DNA of 64,000 nucleotides from Centropus unirufus. Its lineage: Eukaryota > Chordata > Aves > Cuculiformes > Centropidae. The DNA lies in NCBI GenBank assembly GCA_013397695.1, contig VYZI01000054.1, positions 1,839,209 to 1,903,208 of the forward strand, in the 5' to 3' direction. Positions 63,829 to 64,000 of the stretch are shown here, one piece after another. The notes under the pieces are model-generated. The model made no database searches. It was given only the letters and a program-made list of their open reading frames with translations, and was not told where the DNA came from. The translations under genes were made by a program, and so were the position numbers. Each line of letters starts with the position of its first letter. Position 1 is the first letter of the stretch.

Positions 63829-64000
63829 TATCACATGTGGAAATATTTTTTGTGATGTATTTTAATGATTCCTTCAAAAGAATTTATTCCACTGGAAAAG
63901 TGCTTTGCTGGAGAAAATCTCTCTTTTAATTATCTCGGTAGTTATTGTGAATGTTCTACTCAAAGTAAATACACTGGTGTCCAAGAGCATGGATGGATAA

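Larger units (their letters stand above)
58591..64000. other. Unannotated AT-rich DNA, no gene seen
   Basis: No transposon or exon is recognised. The stretch at about 62,630-62,760 (with TAATTAATTTAA and no simple repeats) could be conserved noncoding DNA, on appearance only. Confidence 0.5.

Noticed and set aside
1..64000. CRISPR array, bacterial operon, phage or plasmid features
   Set aside because: There are no regularly spaced direct repeats, no dense coding and no ribosome-binding-site/ORF arrangement. CR1 elements show this is an animal genome.
1..64000. tRNA, rRNA or snRNA genes
   Set aside because: I saw no cloverleaf with a GGTTCGANNCC-type B box and no conserved rRNA or snRNA words. 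A tRNAscan/Infernal run would be decisive for tRNA and small RNA genes.

Overview
This window looks like AT-rich, gene-poor vertebrate nuclear DNA, most likely from a bird. The best evidence is a set of CR1 non-LTR retrotransposon (LINE) copies. They carry the typical avian CR1 3' end (ATTCTATG-type octamers, or CATAGAATCAT on the other strand) and a recognisable CR1 reverse transcriptase. I saw no L1, Alu or other mammalian-type repeats. The species cannot be named from this sequence. CR1 also occurs in turtles and crocodilians, so 'bird' is a strong inference, not proof.

I found no supportable host protein-coding exon, RNA gene, CRISPR array or prokaryotic feature. Almost all open frames are short chance ORFs, ORFs in low-complexity DNA, or remnants of CR1 read on either strand. 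The window is therefore best described as intergenic or deep intronic sequence.

Layout: 0.6-0.9 kb is a 290-bp polypyrimidine tract. 6.84-7.07 kb is a short 3' piece of CR1 on the plus strand. 7.1-22.9 kb is a long stretch with almost no recognisable repeats. 22.9-24.3 kb is a minus-strand CR1 with a small internal tandem duplication. 28.7-29.9 kb is a plus-strand CR1 with an intact 3' tail but a large internal deletion. 33.0-33.25 kb is a GC-richer repeat-like segment with a period of about 40 bp. 38.97-40.37 kb holds minus-strand CR1 sequence in which one short segment occurs twice. 40.4-51.9 kb is another repeat-poor block with several stretches that resemble conserved noncoding DNA. 51.9 kb is a short CR1 3' piece. 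56.8-58.6 kb is the longest CR1 (about 1.8 kb, minus strand), with a mutated catalytic motif. 58.6-64 kb holds nothing recognised.

No genes work together here. The functional story is the decay of several CR1 insertions of different types and ages in otherwise unannotated DNA. I did not find a convincing new biological system. The points most worth a follow-up are the repeat-poor block at 40.4-51.9 kb, the duplicated CR1 segment at 39.4-39.6 kb, the internally deleted CR1 at 29.3 kb, and the unresolved repeat at 33.0 kb.
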